Assembly (NCBI GenBank): GCA_028284585.1 | Contig: JANQRK010000097.1 | Coordinates: 1 to 46,870 of the forward strand | Length of the DNA stretch: 46,870 nucleotides | Source: Chromatiales bacterium | GTDB lineage: Bacteria; Pseudomonadota; Gammaproteobacteria; Chromatiales; Chromatiaceae | Direction: 5' to 3' | Shown here: positions 32,478-41,554 of the stretch, in pieces | How positions within the stretch are numbered: the first letter of the stretch is position 1 | How the letters are laid out: every line of letters starts with the position of its first letter | Translations under genes and position numbers: made by a program | Notes under the pieces: model-generated | What the model was told of the DNA's origin: nothing | What the model saw: the letters and a program-made list of their open reading frames with translations, nothing else | Database searches by the model: none

Positions 32478-33632
32478 ATGCCGAGTCACTGTCTAAGGCG
32501 TCTCCTAAACTGCGTAATTGCACCGAGACCCGCAGGCGCGACCGAAATTGACAACGTAGCTAGTGTCGCAGTCCGATCGGGCCTGGTCGGCCGAACCTTG
32601 ACCGAGAGCCGCCAGGTGGGTCGACTGGCGGCCCCATCAACCTGCCACGCCGTCACGGGTGCAGTCTCTCTCGCGCACCGCCGCCCATCGCATCCTGCAG
32701 CGGGCTGGCGGTTGCTTGTTGGGATCATGGTGGTTGTCGGTTGGGGCATCTTGCTGTCCGGTTGTAGTGAGCCCCGCAGGGCAGTTACCCCGACGACTAC
32801 CTTCAGCTTGGAAAACGCCCAAGTCTATGCAACCCGCGCACAATCGCGTATCACGTTGCCCGAGTTCTATCGTGCGCTGCGCGAAGCCGACTATGTGCTA
32901 TTGGGCGAGCTTCACGGCGACCCTACGCACCATGAGCTGCAGCGCCGCCTGCTCGGCGAGATCGTGCGCCATGGGCGCAAGCCGACGGCAGTTTTCGAGA
33001 TGTTCAATCGTCGCGACGCCGGTCTGATCGCGACTGCGATACGGCAGTCGCGCGATCCGGATTCGATCGCGGCAGCGGTAGGCTGGGACACCTCAGGTTG
33101 GCCTGACTGGCGCTTGTACCGACCGATCGTCGCGACCGCACTGACCGCCGGTCTGCCGATTGCAGCCGGTAACCTGTCACGCTCAGAGCTCCGAGCGCTG
33201 GCCTTCGGCGGCGGTTGGGAACAGCTCGACCAGCGTTGGCTGCAGCGCTACGGCCTGCTGCAACCGCTTCCGGCGTCCCTAGAATCGACGCTTAGAGAGA
33301 AGCTGTTGGCGGCACACGGCGGCGGCTTACCGCCTCAAGTATTAAGTGGAATGCTCAAGGCGCAGCGACTACGCGATGCCAGCATGGCGGAGACCATGTT
33401 GGCGCAAAACTCGGGTGATGGTGCGGTGCTGATCACCGGTCGTGAACACGCCCGCCTGGACTACGGCGTTCCCTGTTATCTACGGTTCCGCGAACCGGAC
33501 GCGAGCATCGCCAGTGTTGCGTTCGTCGATGCCGCCGACTTTGATGCGGCTACGAACGCTTCCGGGACGCCGACACACGACTACCTCTGGTTATTGCCAG
33601 GGTCGCAGGGGTTGCGTGTCGCTCATGAATGA
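32478..33632 (+). CDS. ChaN-family iron-regulated lipoprotein
   Basis: The mature part matches ChaN (DUF399): DYVLLGELHGDPTHHELQRR, KPTAVFEMFNRRDAG and VLITGREHARLDYGVPCYLR, with the conserved GExHxxxxHHxxQ-like segment. Campylobacter ChaN is an iron-regulated surface lipoprotein that binds paired haems. A lipobox LLSGC has Cys at about 96. The ATG at 32478 has a very strong ribosome site (GGGAGGAG), but this puts about 76 polar residues before the lipoprotein signal helix. A TTG near residue 79 would be a conventional but poorly supported start. A Fur-like site lies upstream. It probably takes part in haem handling at the outer membrane. Confidence 0.85.
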   Translation: MPSHCLRRLLNCVIAPRPAGATEIDNVASVAVRSGLVGRTLTESRQVGRLAAPSTCHAVTGAVSLAHRRPSHPAAGWRLLVGIMVVVGWGILLSGCSEPRRAVTPTTTFSLENAQVYATRAQSRITLPEFYRALREADYVLLGELHGDPTHHELQRRLLGEIVRHGRKPTAVFEMFNRRDAGLIATAIRQSRDPDSIAAAVGWDTSGWPDWRLYRPIVATALTAGLPIAAGNLSRSELRALAFGGGWEQLDQRWLQRYGLLQPLPASLESTLREKLLAAHGGGLPPQVLSGMLKAQRLRDASMAETMLAQNSGDGAVLITGREHARLDYGVPCYLRFREPDASIASVAFVDAADFDAATNASGTPTHDYLWLLPGSQGLRVAHE

Positions 33633-33806
33633 TCGAGGCCAAAACCAAGACCCGCGATATGGCGAGGCTTAATAGTCGACCTCCACGCCGGTGCTGACTG
33701 TCATACCGCTGTCATCACACGCAGAGCAGCTTCCAGCACTGTGAGGCCACGCTATGTCCGCTAAGCACCAGTCGGGACAAATTAAACCATTGAGGAGAAT
33801 GACACT

Positions 33807-34247
33807 ATGAAAATCACCACAACCTTGACCGCTGCCCTTTGCGTACTCGCCGGCGGCCTGGTCAAAGCCGCCGACCACGAAGTCAAGATGCTGAACTCCG
33901 GCCCGGACGGAATCATGGCCTTCGAACCCGGTTACCTCAAGGTCTCCAAGGGCGACACTGTGAACTTTGTGCCGGCGGAACCGGGACACAATAGCGCCTC
34001 CGTGACAGTGCCCGAGGGAGGATCGACTTGGTCGGGCGAGATCAACAAGCCGGTCTCGGTCACTCTCGATACCGAGGGTGTCTATCTCTATAGCTGCGTG
34101 CCCCACATGGGCATGGGCATGGTCGGCGTGATCCAGGTTGGCCAGGCTACCAATCTGGATGCCGCCAAGCAGGCCGCGCAAGAACTATCCACCAAGATAG
34201 TCGTGGAGAAAGGCCGTCTCGACAAGTACCTCGCTCAGGTCAACTGA
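33807..34247 (+). CDS. Pseudoazurin (type 1 blue copper protein)
   Basis: This 146-residue periplasmic cupredoxin has a signal peptide of about 21 residues (ALCVLAGGLVKAA). The copper ligands are visible: His61 in EPGHNSAS, then Cys97, His100 and Met105 in YSCVPHMGMGMVG, with the pseudoazurin spacing (C+3 His, C+8 Met). The C-terminal helices (DAAKQAAQELSTKIVVEKGR) are also typical. Pseudoazurins shuttle single electrons, usually to denitrification or peroxidase enzymes. GAGGAG precedes the ATG. No copper reductase gene is nearby; it stands among iron receptors. Confidence 0.93.
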   Translation: MKITTTLTAALCVLAGGLVKAADHEVKMLNSGPDGIMAFEPGYLKVSKGDTVNFVPAEPGHNSASVTVPEGGSTWSGEINKPVSVTLDTEGVYLYSCVPHMGMGMVGVIQVGQATNLDAAKQAAQELSTKIVVEKGRLDKYLAQVN

Positions 34248-34260
34248 TTGGTCAAACATT

Positions 34261-34413
34261 GGGGCGCCTCGAAAAATCGAGGTGCCTGAGCGGCACAGGG
34301 ATGTGCTGCCATTTTCGATCACGGCAAGTGATGAAAATGAAGGAATGGCGAAAACCACGTTTTGGCCTTTCCGTAGAGAGAAATGCCATGGATGGCATTT
34401 TTCGAGATACCCC
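34261..34413 (+). repeat. Triple-hairpin interspersed repeat, copy 2
   Basis: This 153-bp copy of the unit at 10147-10299 starts 13 bp after the pseudoazurin stop and ends 41 bp before the end of the convergent receptor. All three hairpins are kept: GGCGCCTCGA/TCGAGGTGCC is better paired here than in copy 1, and AATGCCATGGATGGCATT is unchanged. Compensating and loop changes suggest the folded form matters. It may end transcription from both sides. Confidence 0.75.
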
Positions 34414-34454
34414 TAATGCTCGTAGAGGATCTCAACCTCGCCACGAACCCGCCA

Positions 34455-37013
34455 CTAGAACCGATACTCCATCGCGATGCCGAGTTGGCGTGGCTCATTG
34501 ACCTGGAAGCGCGCGTTGCCGTTCGGTGTGACTTCTCCGGTGCCTGTATTGACCGTGGCGAATGTCTTGGAGGTGGCAACGCGTTTGTCGAATAAATTGT
34601 TAGCGTAGGCATAGATGTCGAGACCCGAGCTACGATAACCGACACGCGCATTTACCAGTGTATAACTGCTGACCTTATTGACCTTGAGGTTGGTGACATC
34701 GGAAAACTGGGAAGATCGGTAGCTGACATTCCAACTGGTGTAAGCGCCGGATGGGTGATCATAGTTGATGCCCGCTGCGGCAGTGGTTTGTGGTGCGGTG
34801 GGGAACTCGTTGCCGGCAAGATTCTCGAATTCCCCGGTCATCTGGGCAAAGGGAAAATCGGTGAACTCAGTGCGCAGCAGGCCGAGCGAGGCAAACAAGT
34901 CCAGGCTCGAACTGGCTTGGAAGCTGGAACTCAGTTCCAGGCCATAGAGCTTGGACTCACCCGCGTTGACCACCACTGAGTCAAGCGGCAGGCCAGAGGG
35001 GCCGGAGACCGTTACCTGCTGATCAGTCCACTTCGTATAAAACGCATTGGCATTGAATGTGAGGCGGTCGCCCAACCACTGCGAGCGGAATGCCAACTCG
35101 TAGTTTGTGACATATTCCGGATCGAACGACACCAACTCGCTGATACCCAAATCCGGTACCAAACGGACGACGGATCCACCGGCACGGTAGCCACGTTGCA
35201 CGCCAAACGACAAAGAGCGCCTACCGTCGAAATTGTGGATGATCCCGACGCGTGGCAAGAACGCGCTGAAGTCAGCCGGCTGACCCGGTTGATTATTGGC
35301 ACCGAACAAGATCGTACAAGGCGAATCACCGAATGAAGGTATCGTACAGTTCGCCGGGTCGGCGCTCACCGAGCCCTGGTTGCCTGAATCACTGAACTTC
35401 TCCTCGTCGTAGCGTGCCCCGGCGGTCAAGGCCCAGCTATCGTTTAGCTCATAGGTGAGATCGCCGAATACCGCGTAGTTTTCCGTCTCGGTCGTGCGCT
35501 CGCTGGTAAGCGTGACCGTTGCACCCGCTGGAACTGAGGGAAAGCCAAAATCATCGGGTGCCGCGGTGAAGTTGGATGTCTCGGATCTTTCGCTATCGTA
35601 GTAATAGCCACCAACCCAACCGGACAGACGATCATAATCGAACGCCAATCGAAGCTCCGTGGACAGGGTTTCGGTCTCTGCCGGGCTGGAATCCAACCGG
35701 ACATCGCCACCGGCTGGAATACCAAACACACGGGCACGGTCGTGGTCTTCATACGTGCTCACGGAAATCAGTTGCCAATGATCGTTCAAATCGTACGCGA
35801 TGTCGGCAACGACTTTGTCGGTCTCGGGTTCTTCCAAGCGCACCCGGGTATGAGTATTGCCACCAAAGGGATCGAAATCCGAGAAGCTGGGATCGGTAAA
35901 GGAGACCGGCGCGAAGATAGTGTTGAACTCACCGAAATCCGTGTCGACATGCTCGAGGGTCAACTTCACACTTAAATCCGGGAAAGCATCGGGTTCGATC
36001 AGCAGTTTGCCACGCAGCGTACGGGAATCCTGGAACTCCTGGCGAATACCGGTGGTCGCCTCGGCGACATCGCCATCATAGGTTTGGTAGTCATAGGCCA
36101 GCCGAAACGCGACTTGATCTGCCACGATCGGGCCGGAAACGACGCCAGATGCGCGCCTGGTATCCTGCGTACCCGCCAGCAGTCGGGCACGCGATTCCCA
36201 CTGATAAGTGGGGTCGTTGGTTTTGATCACTACAGCACCGGCCAGCGCATTGCGGCCCTGCACAGTGGACTGTGGACCGCGCAAGATCTCCACCTGTTGT
36301 ACATCCCACAGGCTTTGTTGGCCCTGCTCTGAGTCGAAGGAGAGCGGCACGCCGTCGACGTAAACCGTTGACGTCCGACCGGTGCCGGCGAAGCCTACGC
36401 CGTCCTGTCCGATGCCGCGAATCGAATAACCCGTTTGAACATTCTGCATGGAAACATTTGGGGTACGTTGCAGGACATCATCCAGACTAAAAAGGACATC
36501 GCGTTCAATGCGCTCTTCGTCGAATAATTCGACGGAGGTCTGGGTATCCTGCACAGAAAGCCCTTGTTTGGTGCCGGTCACCACGAGGATCGGAGACAAC
36601 GCCAGCGGCGGTCCCTCCTGACGTGCAGCCATTAAGGTCACAGTGCGGTCATCAATAAACCGATAGTCCAGCCCGCTACCGACAAGCAACCGCTGCAGGG
36701 CCTGGCGTGCTGTATATTCTCCTTGTAACTCATTGCTCGTCAGACCGCTGGTGAGGGCCGAGTCCACGCTGATCAACAAGCCGGACTGTTGCCCGAAACG
36801 GCTCAGCGCGCTATCGAGCGTGCCGGCTGGTATGTCGAAACGCAATCTCTTTTGTGACGTCGTGGCAGACGTGGCCTCCCGGGCCTGGGTCGCGGACGGC
36901 ACGCCACCGATGCACACAGTTATGCAGATCACCAAGTTGCACAGCAGACTCAGTCCACGCGACGAAACTTGCACCGGCTTGGCCGCGGTGCGGTCTTTTT
37001 CTAAAACAACCAC
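34455..37013 (-). CDS. TonB-dependent receptor with STN domain (FecIR-linked)
   Basis: The GTG at 37013 has GGGGGGAG seven bases upstream and is the likely start; a longer frame to 37118 lacks one. After the signal peptide (LVICITVCIGGVPSATQA), residues about 55-125 are an STN domain (FDIPAGTLDSALSRFGQQSG, ARQALQRLLVGSGLDYRFID). A TonB box is in LSPILVVTGTKQG. The plug contains YSIRGIGQDGVGFAGTG and LWDVQQVEILRGPQSTVQGR. The barrel ends MEYRF. STN interacts with the FecR product encoded 195 bp upstream, so ligand binding should trigger FecI-dependent transcription. The ligand is unknown; the barrel is closest to receptors at 27286 and 46204. Confidence 0.93.
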   Translation of the reverse strand: MVVLEKDRTAAKPVQVSSRGLSLLCNLVICITVCIGGVPSATQAREATSATTSQKRLRFDIPAGTLDSALSRFGQQSGLLISVDSALTSGLTSNELQGEYTARQALQRLLVGSGLDYRFIDDRTVTLMAARQEGPPLALSPILVVTGTKQGLSVQDTQTSVELFDEERIERDVLFSLDDVLQRTPNVSMQNVQTGYSIRGIGQDGVGFAGTGRTSTVYVDGVPLSFDSEQGQQSLWDVQQVEILRGPQSTVQGRNALAGAVVIKTNDPTYQWESRARLLAGTQDTRRASGVVSGPIVADQVAFRLAYDYQTYDGDVAEATTGIRQEFQDSRTLRGKLLIEPDAFPDLSVKLTLEHVDTDFGEFNTIFAPVSFTDPSFSDFDPFGGNTHTRVRLEEPETDKVVADIAYDLNDHWQLISVSTYEDHDRARVFGIPAGGDVRLDSSPAETETLSTELRLAFDYDRLSGWVGGYYYDSERSETSNFTAAPDDFGFPSVPAGATVTLTSERTTETENYAVFGDLTYELNDSWALTAGARYDEEKFSDSGNQGSVSADPANCTIPSFGDSPCTILFGANNQPGQPADFSAFLPRVGIIHNFDGRRSLSFGVQRGYRAGGSVVRLVPDLGISELVSFDPEYVTNYELAFRSQWLGDRLTFNANAFYTKWTDQQVTVSGPSGLPLDSVVVNAGESKLYGLELSSSFQASSSLDLFASLGLLRTEFTDFPFAQMTGEFENLAGNEFPTAPQTTAAAGINYDHPSGAYTSWNVSYRSSQFSDVTNLKVNKVSSYTLVNARVGYRSSGLDIYAYANNLFDKRVATSKTFATVNTGTGEVTPNGNARFQVNEPRQLGIAMEYRF

Positions 37014-37207
37014 GATGGTCTCCCCCCTGCCTGAGTTAGGACGGTCGAGTGCGGTGACGACGGGTCTCGCGCCTCCGCGCCTGAGGGGTATGCCAAATGA
37101 GATCGCAAAAACTGCCACGCAAGCGGCATTCGATGGTTGAGAAAAACTAGTGGGGCGGTCCTGGGCCCGGTGAAGGCCGCAGGGTTACTTCGCTACGGTC
37201 GTCCGGG

Positions 37208-38263
37208 CTAGTGGAGGCTGACCGAGACCCAGTAGCGCGTGCGCCGATGGACCTCGACCGGCAGAGTACGGGCAACGGCATCGAGCACGCGATCGGTGTC
37301 ATCGAGCGGAAAGGCACCGGTGATTCGCAAGTCGGCGACCGCTGGATCGTAGCGCAACCGACCGGCCCGGTGGCGGGCCAGCGTATCGAGAAAGTCGCTC
37401 AGCGGCATGCGCTCCGCGCTCAGCATGCCGTCGACCCAGGTCAAGGCGGCGACATCGAGTGCCTCCGATCGGCCCACGGCGTTCCGTGTGAAGACGGCCT
37501 GACGACCAGCTGGGACCGCACGGGCAGCCACCTCCGTTGCACTCGGTTGAAGCATGACCATGCCGGCGATGACCCGGACCTGGGTGCCTTGGTCGTCATG
37601 ATAACGGCGGACAGTGAATTTGGTACCCACTGGTTGCGCGTGGCCATCGGCCGTGACTACGCTTAGCGAATGCCGTTGTGGGTCGGATGCGGTGGTCACT
37701 CGGACCTCGCCGTCGTGAAGCTCGATGATGCGCCGTTGGCCTTCGAGTGCGATGCTCAGTGCAGTCGCAGTATTGAGAAACAGGCGGGTGCCGTCCGGCA
37801 GTACCAGCTCGCGGCGTTCGCCCGTGCCGGTGCGGTACTGCGCCATCAAACCTTGCCACTGTGGTTGCCGTGAGGCAACCAACCCGGACCCACCCAGCAC
37901 CGCCATGCCACCGAGTATCTTTAGAGCGCGACGCCGTGCGGCGCGCCGACTGCCGGCCGACAGCACGACTTGGCGTGCGACATCCGAGCCGGTGGCGCCC
38001 GCGCCGCGTATCAGGGCTTGCTGTACGCCGCTCAGGCGCTGCCAGGCCCGGTCGTGATCCGGATGCGTTGCCCGCCAACGAATGAATGCGGCTTCCTGGG
38101 AGGCCGTGGCCTGTCCTGACGCCAGCGTGGCAAACCAAGTCACTGCCTGATCCAGAATCGCTGGGTCGATACGGGGCTCGCCTGCAGGCGTATCCTCGAT
38201 CGGTGCTTCGCTGACCAAATTAGTCCGTTGACGCCGGGGTGAGACACTCGAGCCATTAGTCAT
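37208..38263 (-). CDS. fecR: FecR-family anti-sigma/signal protein
   Basis: This is an inner-membrane regulator of FecI-type sigma factors. The N-terminal part (DQAVTWFATLASGQATASQE, FIRWRATHPDHDRAWQRL) is the FecR N-terminal domain that contacts sigma. A short hydrophobic segment (ALKILGGMAVLGGSGLVA) should cross the membrane. The FecR domain follows (GTGERRELVLPDGTRLFLNT, IIELHDGEVRV). The C-terminal region (LDTLARHRAGRLRYDPAVAD, ITGAFPLDDTDRVLDAVART) resembles an STN-like fold. The ATG at 38263 has GGAG seven bases upstream and overlaps the fecI stop by 8 nt; an ATG at 38275 lacks a ribosome site. Confidence 0.94.
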   Translation of the reverse strand: MTNGSSVSPRRQRTNLVSEAPIEDTPAGEPRIDPAILDQAVTWFATLASGQATASQEAAFIRWRATHPDHDRAWQRLSGVQQALIRGAGATGSDVARQVVLSAGSRRAARRRALKILGGMAVLGGSGLVASRQPQWQGLMAQYRTGTGERRELVLPDGTRLFLNTATALSIALEGQRRIIELHDGEVRVTTASDPQRHSLSVVTADGHAQPVGTKFTVRRYHDDQGTQVRVIAGMVMLQPSATEVAARAVPAGRQAVFTRNAVGRSEALDVAALTWVDGMLSAERMPLSDFLDTLARHRAGRLRYDPAVADLRITGAFPLDDTDRVLDAVARTLPVEVHRRTRYWVSVSLH

Positions 38264-38765
38264 AGATCGCTCCATAGCAACATTTCATAGCCTTGATCAT
38301 GTCCTTCTGCACTACGTTGACCGTGATTCCTAGGCACTCGGCGATCTGGCGATAGGCCAGACCCTCCATCTGCGACAACAGGAACACTTCGCAGGCACGC
38401 TGCGGCAGCCCCTCAAGCGCGCCGACCAGCTTCGTCAACGCCTCGATCGCCAGTTCGCTCTCCTCAGGCGATGGCGCTAGCTGCTCCGGACGTGCTGCCA
38501 GGGCCGCCAAATAGGCCTGTTCGACATCGCGCCGGCGCAGGTGATTGACCGCTAGGCCGTGGGCGATGGTCCTGAGGTAGGCGCGCGGCTTGCGCACAGG
38601 CGCTGCTGTGGGCTTGCGCAGCAGGCGGACGAAAGTGTCCTGGGCGAGATCGGCCGACGTTTCGCTGCACCCGAGACGTCGCCGCAGCCAGCGCACCAAC
38701 CAGGTGCGGTGCAACAGATAAAGCGCCTCCGTCTGATCGCAGACGGCACTACTCGCAGATGACAT
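38256..38765 (-). CDS. fecI: ECF sigma factor, FecI family
   Basis: This 169-residue sigma factor has region 2 (LVRWLRRRLGCSETSADLAQ, DTFVRLLRK) and region 4 (LPQRACEVFLLSQMEGLAYR, QIAECLGITVNVVQKDM) as in FecI. A linker of about 25 residues joins them. It should direct transcription of the downstream STN receptor once FecR is activated. It overlaps fecR by 8 nt. A good Fur-like box lies 26 bp upstream, so iron starvation controls the pair. Confidence 0.94.
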   Translation of the reverse strand: MSSASSAVCDQTEALYLLHRTWLVRWLRRRLGCSETSADLAQDTFVRLLRKPTAAPVRKPRAYLRTIAHGLAVNHLRRRDVEQAYLAALAARPEQLAPSPEESELAIEALTKLVGALEGLPQRACEVFLLSQMEGLAYRQIAECLGITVNVVQKDMIKAMKCCYGAIYD

Positions 38766-38790
38766 GGCGATGAGCTACCTAATAACGATT

Positions 38791-38809
38791 GATAATCGTT
38801 CTCATTATA
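38791..38809 (-). promoter_or_regulatory. Fur box upstream of fecI
   Basis: GATAATCGTTCTCATTATA matches the Fur consensus at about 14 of 19 positions, the best in the window. It partly overlaps a second palindrome (AACGATT-GAT-AATCGTT). It lies 26 bp before the fecI ATG. The rest of the 258-bp gap to the next gene (38766-39023) holds nothing recognisable. Confidence 0.75.
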
Positions 38810-39023
38810 TCCACAAACTGCCAGGTCAGGCAAAGGTGGTGGTGGAGGCGTCGCCGCTTTGCCTCAATGAGGAACTTATTTCGTGATGGAGAGATCAGCG
38901 GCAACCGGTCGGCAGCGCAACAGATTCAATGCTGCGCAGATCGGCCCAAGGGAGCGGTCCTAATCACGGCTGTATTAAGCAGGCTCGTCTATGGGACCGA
39001 TACTCTGCGCAACGCCCTGTTGG

Positions 39024-41207
39024 CTAGAAGTCTAGCGCCGCCGCCAACAAGAATTTACGCGGTTCGCCCACTGTCAAGTAGCCCTGCCCAGGGAAGCCAC
39101 CCGACGAAGCCCAGTAGTCCCGGTCGGCGACATTTTCGACTCGCGCGCTGACATCTAGAAAGCGGTCGCGACCCAACGGCAGAGAATATTTCACGCCCAG
39201 ATCGAATCGATTCCATGATGGCACTTTCTGAGTATTGTCGTTGTCGGCGAACTGCGAGCTTGTATAGATGCTCCGCCCTTCCAGCGCCAACCCAGGCATC
39301 TGCGGCACGTCCCAGCCGACGGTTAGATTTGCCTGCAGGTCTGGGGCGCCGATCGCTTCTGCGCCGTCCACGTCGCTATCGAGAAGGCTAACGCCGCCGA
39401 GCACAGTCAGGCCCGCAATGGGCTCGCCGAACAACGATAGTTCCAGACCCCGACTACGCTGCTCGCTGACGATTCGAAACCTGTCACCATCGATACCAGC
39501 CAATGGTTTCTTGCTCTGGTAAACACCCAGGAACCCACCGAAGTTTCCGAAATCATATTTGAGGCCTGCCTCCACCTGTTCCGTTACGAACGGTTGGAGC
39601 GACTCGCCGGCGTTGGCAACCGGTTGCCCGTTAACCTGAGAAGGGGCAATCTCTCCACGACTCAGCCCCTCGATGTAGTTGGCGTAGAGCGACATCTTCG
39701 GCGTGACCTGCAGCACCAGGCCGGCTACCGGAGTAAACTCACTCTCGTCATAATGGCTCAGCGACTCACCGGTATTGAAGTCGAAACTTTCCTGTTCGAT
39801 CTGCTGATAGCGTCCGCCCAGCGTCAATCGCAGACGATCTTGCAATATGCTTACCTCGTCGGCGATCGCTAGGCTCGAGGTGTCAATCTCTGCAATCAGT
39901 CGAGGCGAGTCGAGCTCGCCGCCGAGGAAAAAATCAGGCGCAGGTTCCGGCACATCGACCGGGTCGTAAAGATTGCTCACGACGCCACCAAAACTGGAAA
40001 AGCCAAACGCGTTTTTCTCTTCTGAATTGAATCCTATTGCCGACAACGATACGCGGTGCAGCAGCGCCCCGGTTGCAAAGGCAGCACGCAGGCCGAGCTC
40101 TCCCGTCAGGATCGAGTCTTCCCGATTGTTCGCGAAGTGGGTAGCGGTCGTGTTGCCCGCGGTATCGATCACGGTCGGGTTGGCGAACGAGCCGCTTTCG
40201 TCGCCCTGGCGTGTGCCGAGCGCGGCCCAGCCCGTTACCGTGTCGGTAAAGTCGTACTCGGCACGGACACTGGCGAACAGGTCACGCTCGTTGGAGAAGG
40301 TCCACGGCTGAGCCACGCTTCGATCCGCCCGTGGCGCGTCGGGAATGTCCAGCCCGGCGCCGATAGTAACGCTCGGTTGGGTTGCGTCGAGTTGGTAGTC
40401 TTGGTAACCCAGGTCAGCGGAAAAACGCAGACCTTCGCCGTTATAATCGGCGCCGAGCAACGCCAAACTCAACTCGGAAGACGCGCCATCAACGGCGGTA
40501 TCACCCTGGCGACGAGCGAGATTAAGACGTAGCCCAAACCGGTCATCATCCAAGCGCCGTGCGACGTCAACCGCGAATTTTCCCTGTACGCCAGTTTCTG
40601 CGCCAGCCCTAAGTCTGGTCAGCGGTTCGCTGGGCGCGCGCTTAGGGACAATGTTGACGGCGCCACCAAGTCCGCTGCCACCGGGCGCTGCGCCATTCAA
40701 AAAGGCGTTGGCGCCGCGTAGCACTTCGACACGTTCGATTAATTCGGCGGCAAGGTACTGACGAGGTAGCAACCCGTACAAGCCGTTGTAAGACATGTCA
40801 TCTGAGAAAATAGGCAAGCCGCGTATTTTATAGAGCTGCTGAAAGTTGCCGAAACCACGTGCCACGCGGACTGCCGGATCGTTCAGAAGGACTTCGCCGA
40901 CGCTGGCCGCCTGCTGGTCGCGAATCAGTTCCTCGGTATAGGCGTTAAATCCGAACGGCACGTCCATATAGTCCAGCGTGCCCAGCACCCCGATCCGCAC
41001 ACCGGTAGCCGTTTGGCCACCGGCGTAGGCCGGGCTCAAACCTTCAGCCCCAGCATCGGCGCTCACTTCTATGGTAATGGCGGGAAGGGCAACGGCGTTT
41101 TCCGCCGATTGAGGCTCACCCGCCGCTATATCGGTGAGGCTCAAAACGATTAATAAGGATAGAAATGGCAATACTACCGGGGTGGATTTTCGCACGATTT
41201 TTGTCAA
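39024..41207 (-). CDS. TonB-dependent siderophore receptor (FhuE/FcuA-like)
   Basis: The 727-residue receptor has a signal peptide (LSLLIVLSLTDIAAG), a TonB box in LPAITIEVSADAG, and a plug with VPFGFNAYTEELIRDQQA, VGEVLLNDPAVRVARGFG, YKIRGLPIFSDDMSYNGLYG and VEVLRGANAFLNGAAPGG. This is the layout of FhuE/FcuA-type hydroxamate receptors. The barrel ends in the aromatic ALDF. It has no STN domain. The TTG at 41207 has AAGGA only one base upstream; GTG 41195 is an alternative. It is divergent from the next receptor. The substrate is probably a ferric hydroxamate, by family. Confidence 0.9.
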   Translation of the reverse strand: MTKIVRKSTPVVLPFLSLLIVLSLTDIAAGEPQSAENAVALPAITIEVSADAGAEGLSPAYAGGQTATGVRIGVLGTLDYMDVPFGFNAYTEELIRDQQAASVGEVLLNDPAVRVARGFGNFQQLYKIRGLPIFSDDMSYNGLYGLLPRQYLAAELIERVEVLRGANAFLNGAAPGGSGLGGAVNIVPKRAPSEPLTRLRAGAETGVQGKFAVDVARRLDDDRFGLRLNLARRQGDTAVDGASSELSLALLGADYNGEGLRFSADLGYQDYQLDATQPSVTIGAGLDIPDAPRADRSVAQPWTFSNERDLFASVRAEYDFTDTVTGWAALGTRQGDESGSFANPTVIDTAGNTTATHFANNREDSILTGELGLRAAFATGALLHRVSLSAIGFNSEEKNAFGFSSFGGVVSNLYDPVDVPEPAPDFFLGGELDSPRLIAEIDTSSLAIADEVSILQDRLRLTLGGRYQQIEQESFDFNTGESLSHYDESEFTPVAGLVLQVTPKMSLYANYIEGLSRGEIAPSQVNGQPVANAGESLQPFVTEQVEAGLKYDFGNFGGFLGVYQSKKPLAGIDGDRFRIVSEQRSRGLELSLFGEPIAGLTVLGGVSLLDSDVDGAEAIGAPDLQANLTVGWDVPQMPGLALEGRSIYTSSQFADNDNTQKVPSWNRFDLGVKYSLPLGRDRFLDVSARVENVADRDYWASSGGFPGQGYLTVGEPRKFLLAAALDF

Positions 41208-41245
41208 GTCCTTAGGAGTAGCACTAGCGCTACCGAAGTGGTAAG

Positions 41246-41428
41246 TCAGTTGAATCCGAAGGCGAGATTCTGGTAGCTCACCACCAGGGCTACAGTGGCG
41301 GCTTCGGTATCAAACCAAAGCGGCAGCAGTTGCTCGGCGCGACGACAAGCCGCCTGATAGTGTTGTCGTGTCGCGTTATCTTCACCGTTGGCGTTGGCCC
41401 TGTTACCCGCCGCTATCGCCTTTGCCAC
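41246..41428 (-). CDS. Short hypothetical protein, probably a gene fragment
   Basis: The family is not certain. GTG 41428 with GGAG five bases upstream gives 60 residues: AKAIAAGNRANANGEDNATR, then AACRRAEQLLPLWFDTEAAT and VALVVSYQNLAFGFN. The last part resembles the start of helical-repeat proteins that normally continue after SYxNLADLY, so the frame may have lost its 3' end. A longer frame reaches 41566 but would run through the Fur-like site of the divergent receptor. It lies between two divergent receptor genes. Confidence 0.4.
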   Translation of the reverse strand: MAKAIAAGNRANANGEDNATRQHYQAACRRAEQLLPLWFDTEAATVALVVSYQNLAFGFN

Positions 41429-41462
41429 TTCTCCACGCCAGTGCTCGCCAAACCAAAGGCTT

Positions 41463-41481
41463 GGTAATACGAATCGTAATC
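41463..41481 (+). promoter_or_regulatory. Fur-box-like site upstream of second IutA-like receptor
   Basis: GGTAATACGAATCGTAATC matches the Fur consensus at about 13 of 19 positions. It lies about 74 bp before the receptor GTG start. Confidence 0.5.
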
Positions 41482-41554
41482 GTTTAAACTCGCGTTTGTC
41501 TAGCCTTTTGCCAGCGTTTTGTCGGTGTCGTCGAGGGGCAGGGGAGAAAGCACT

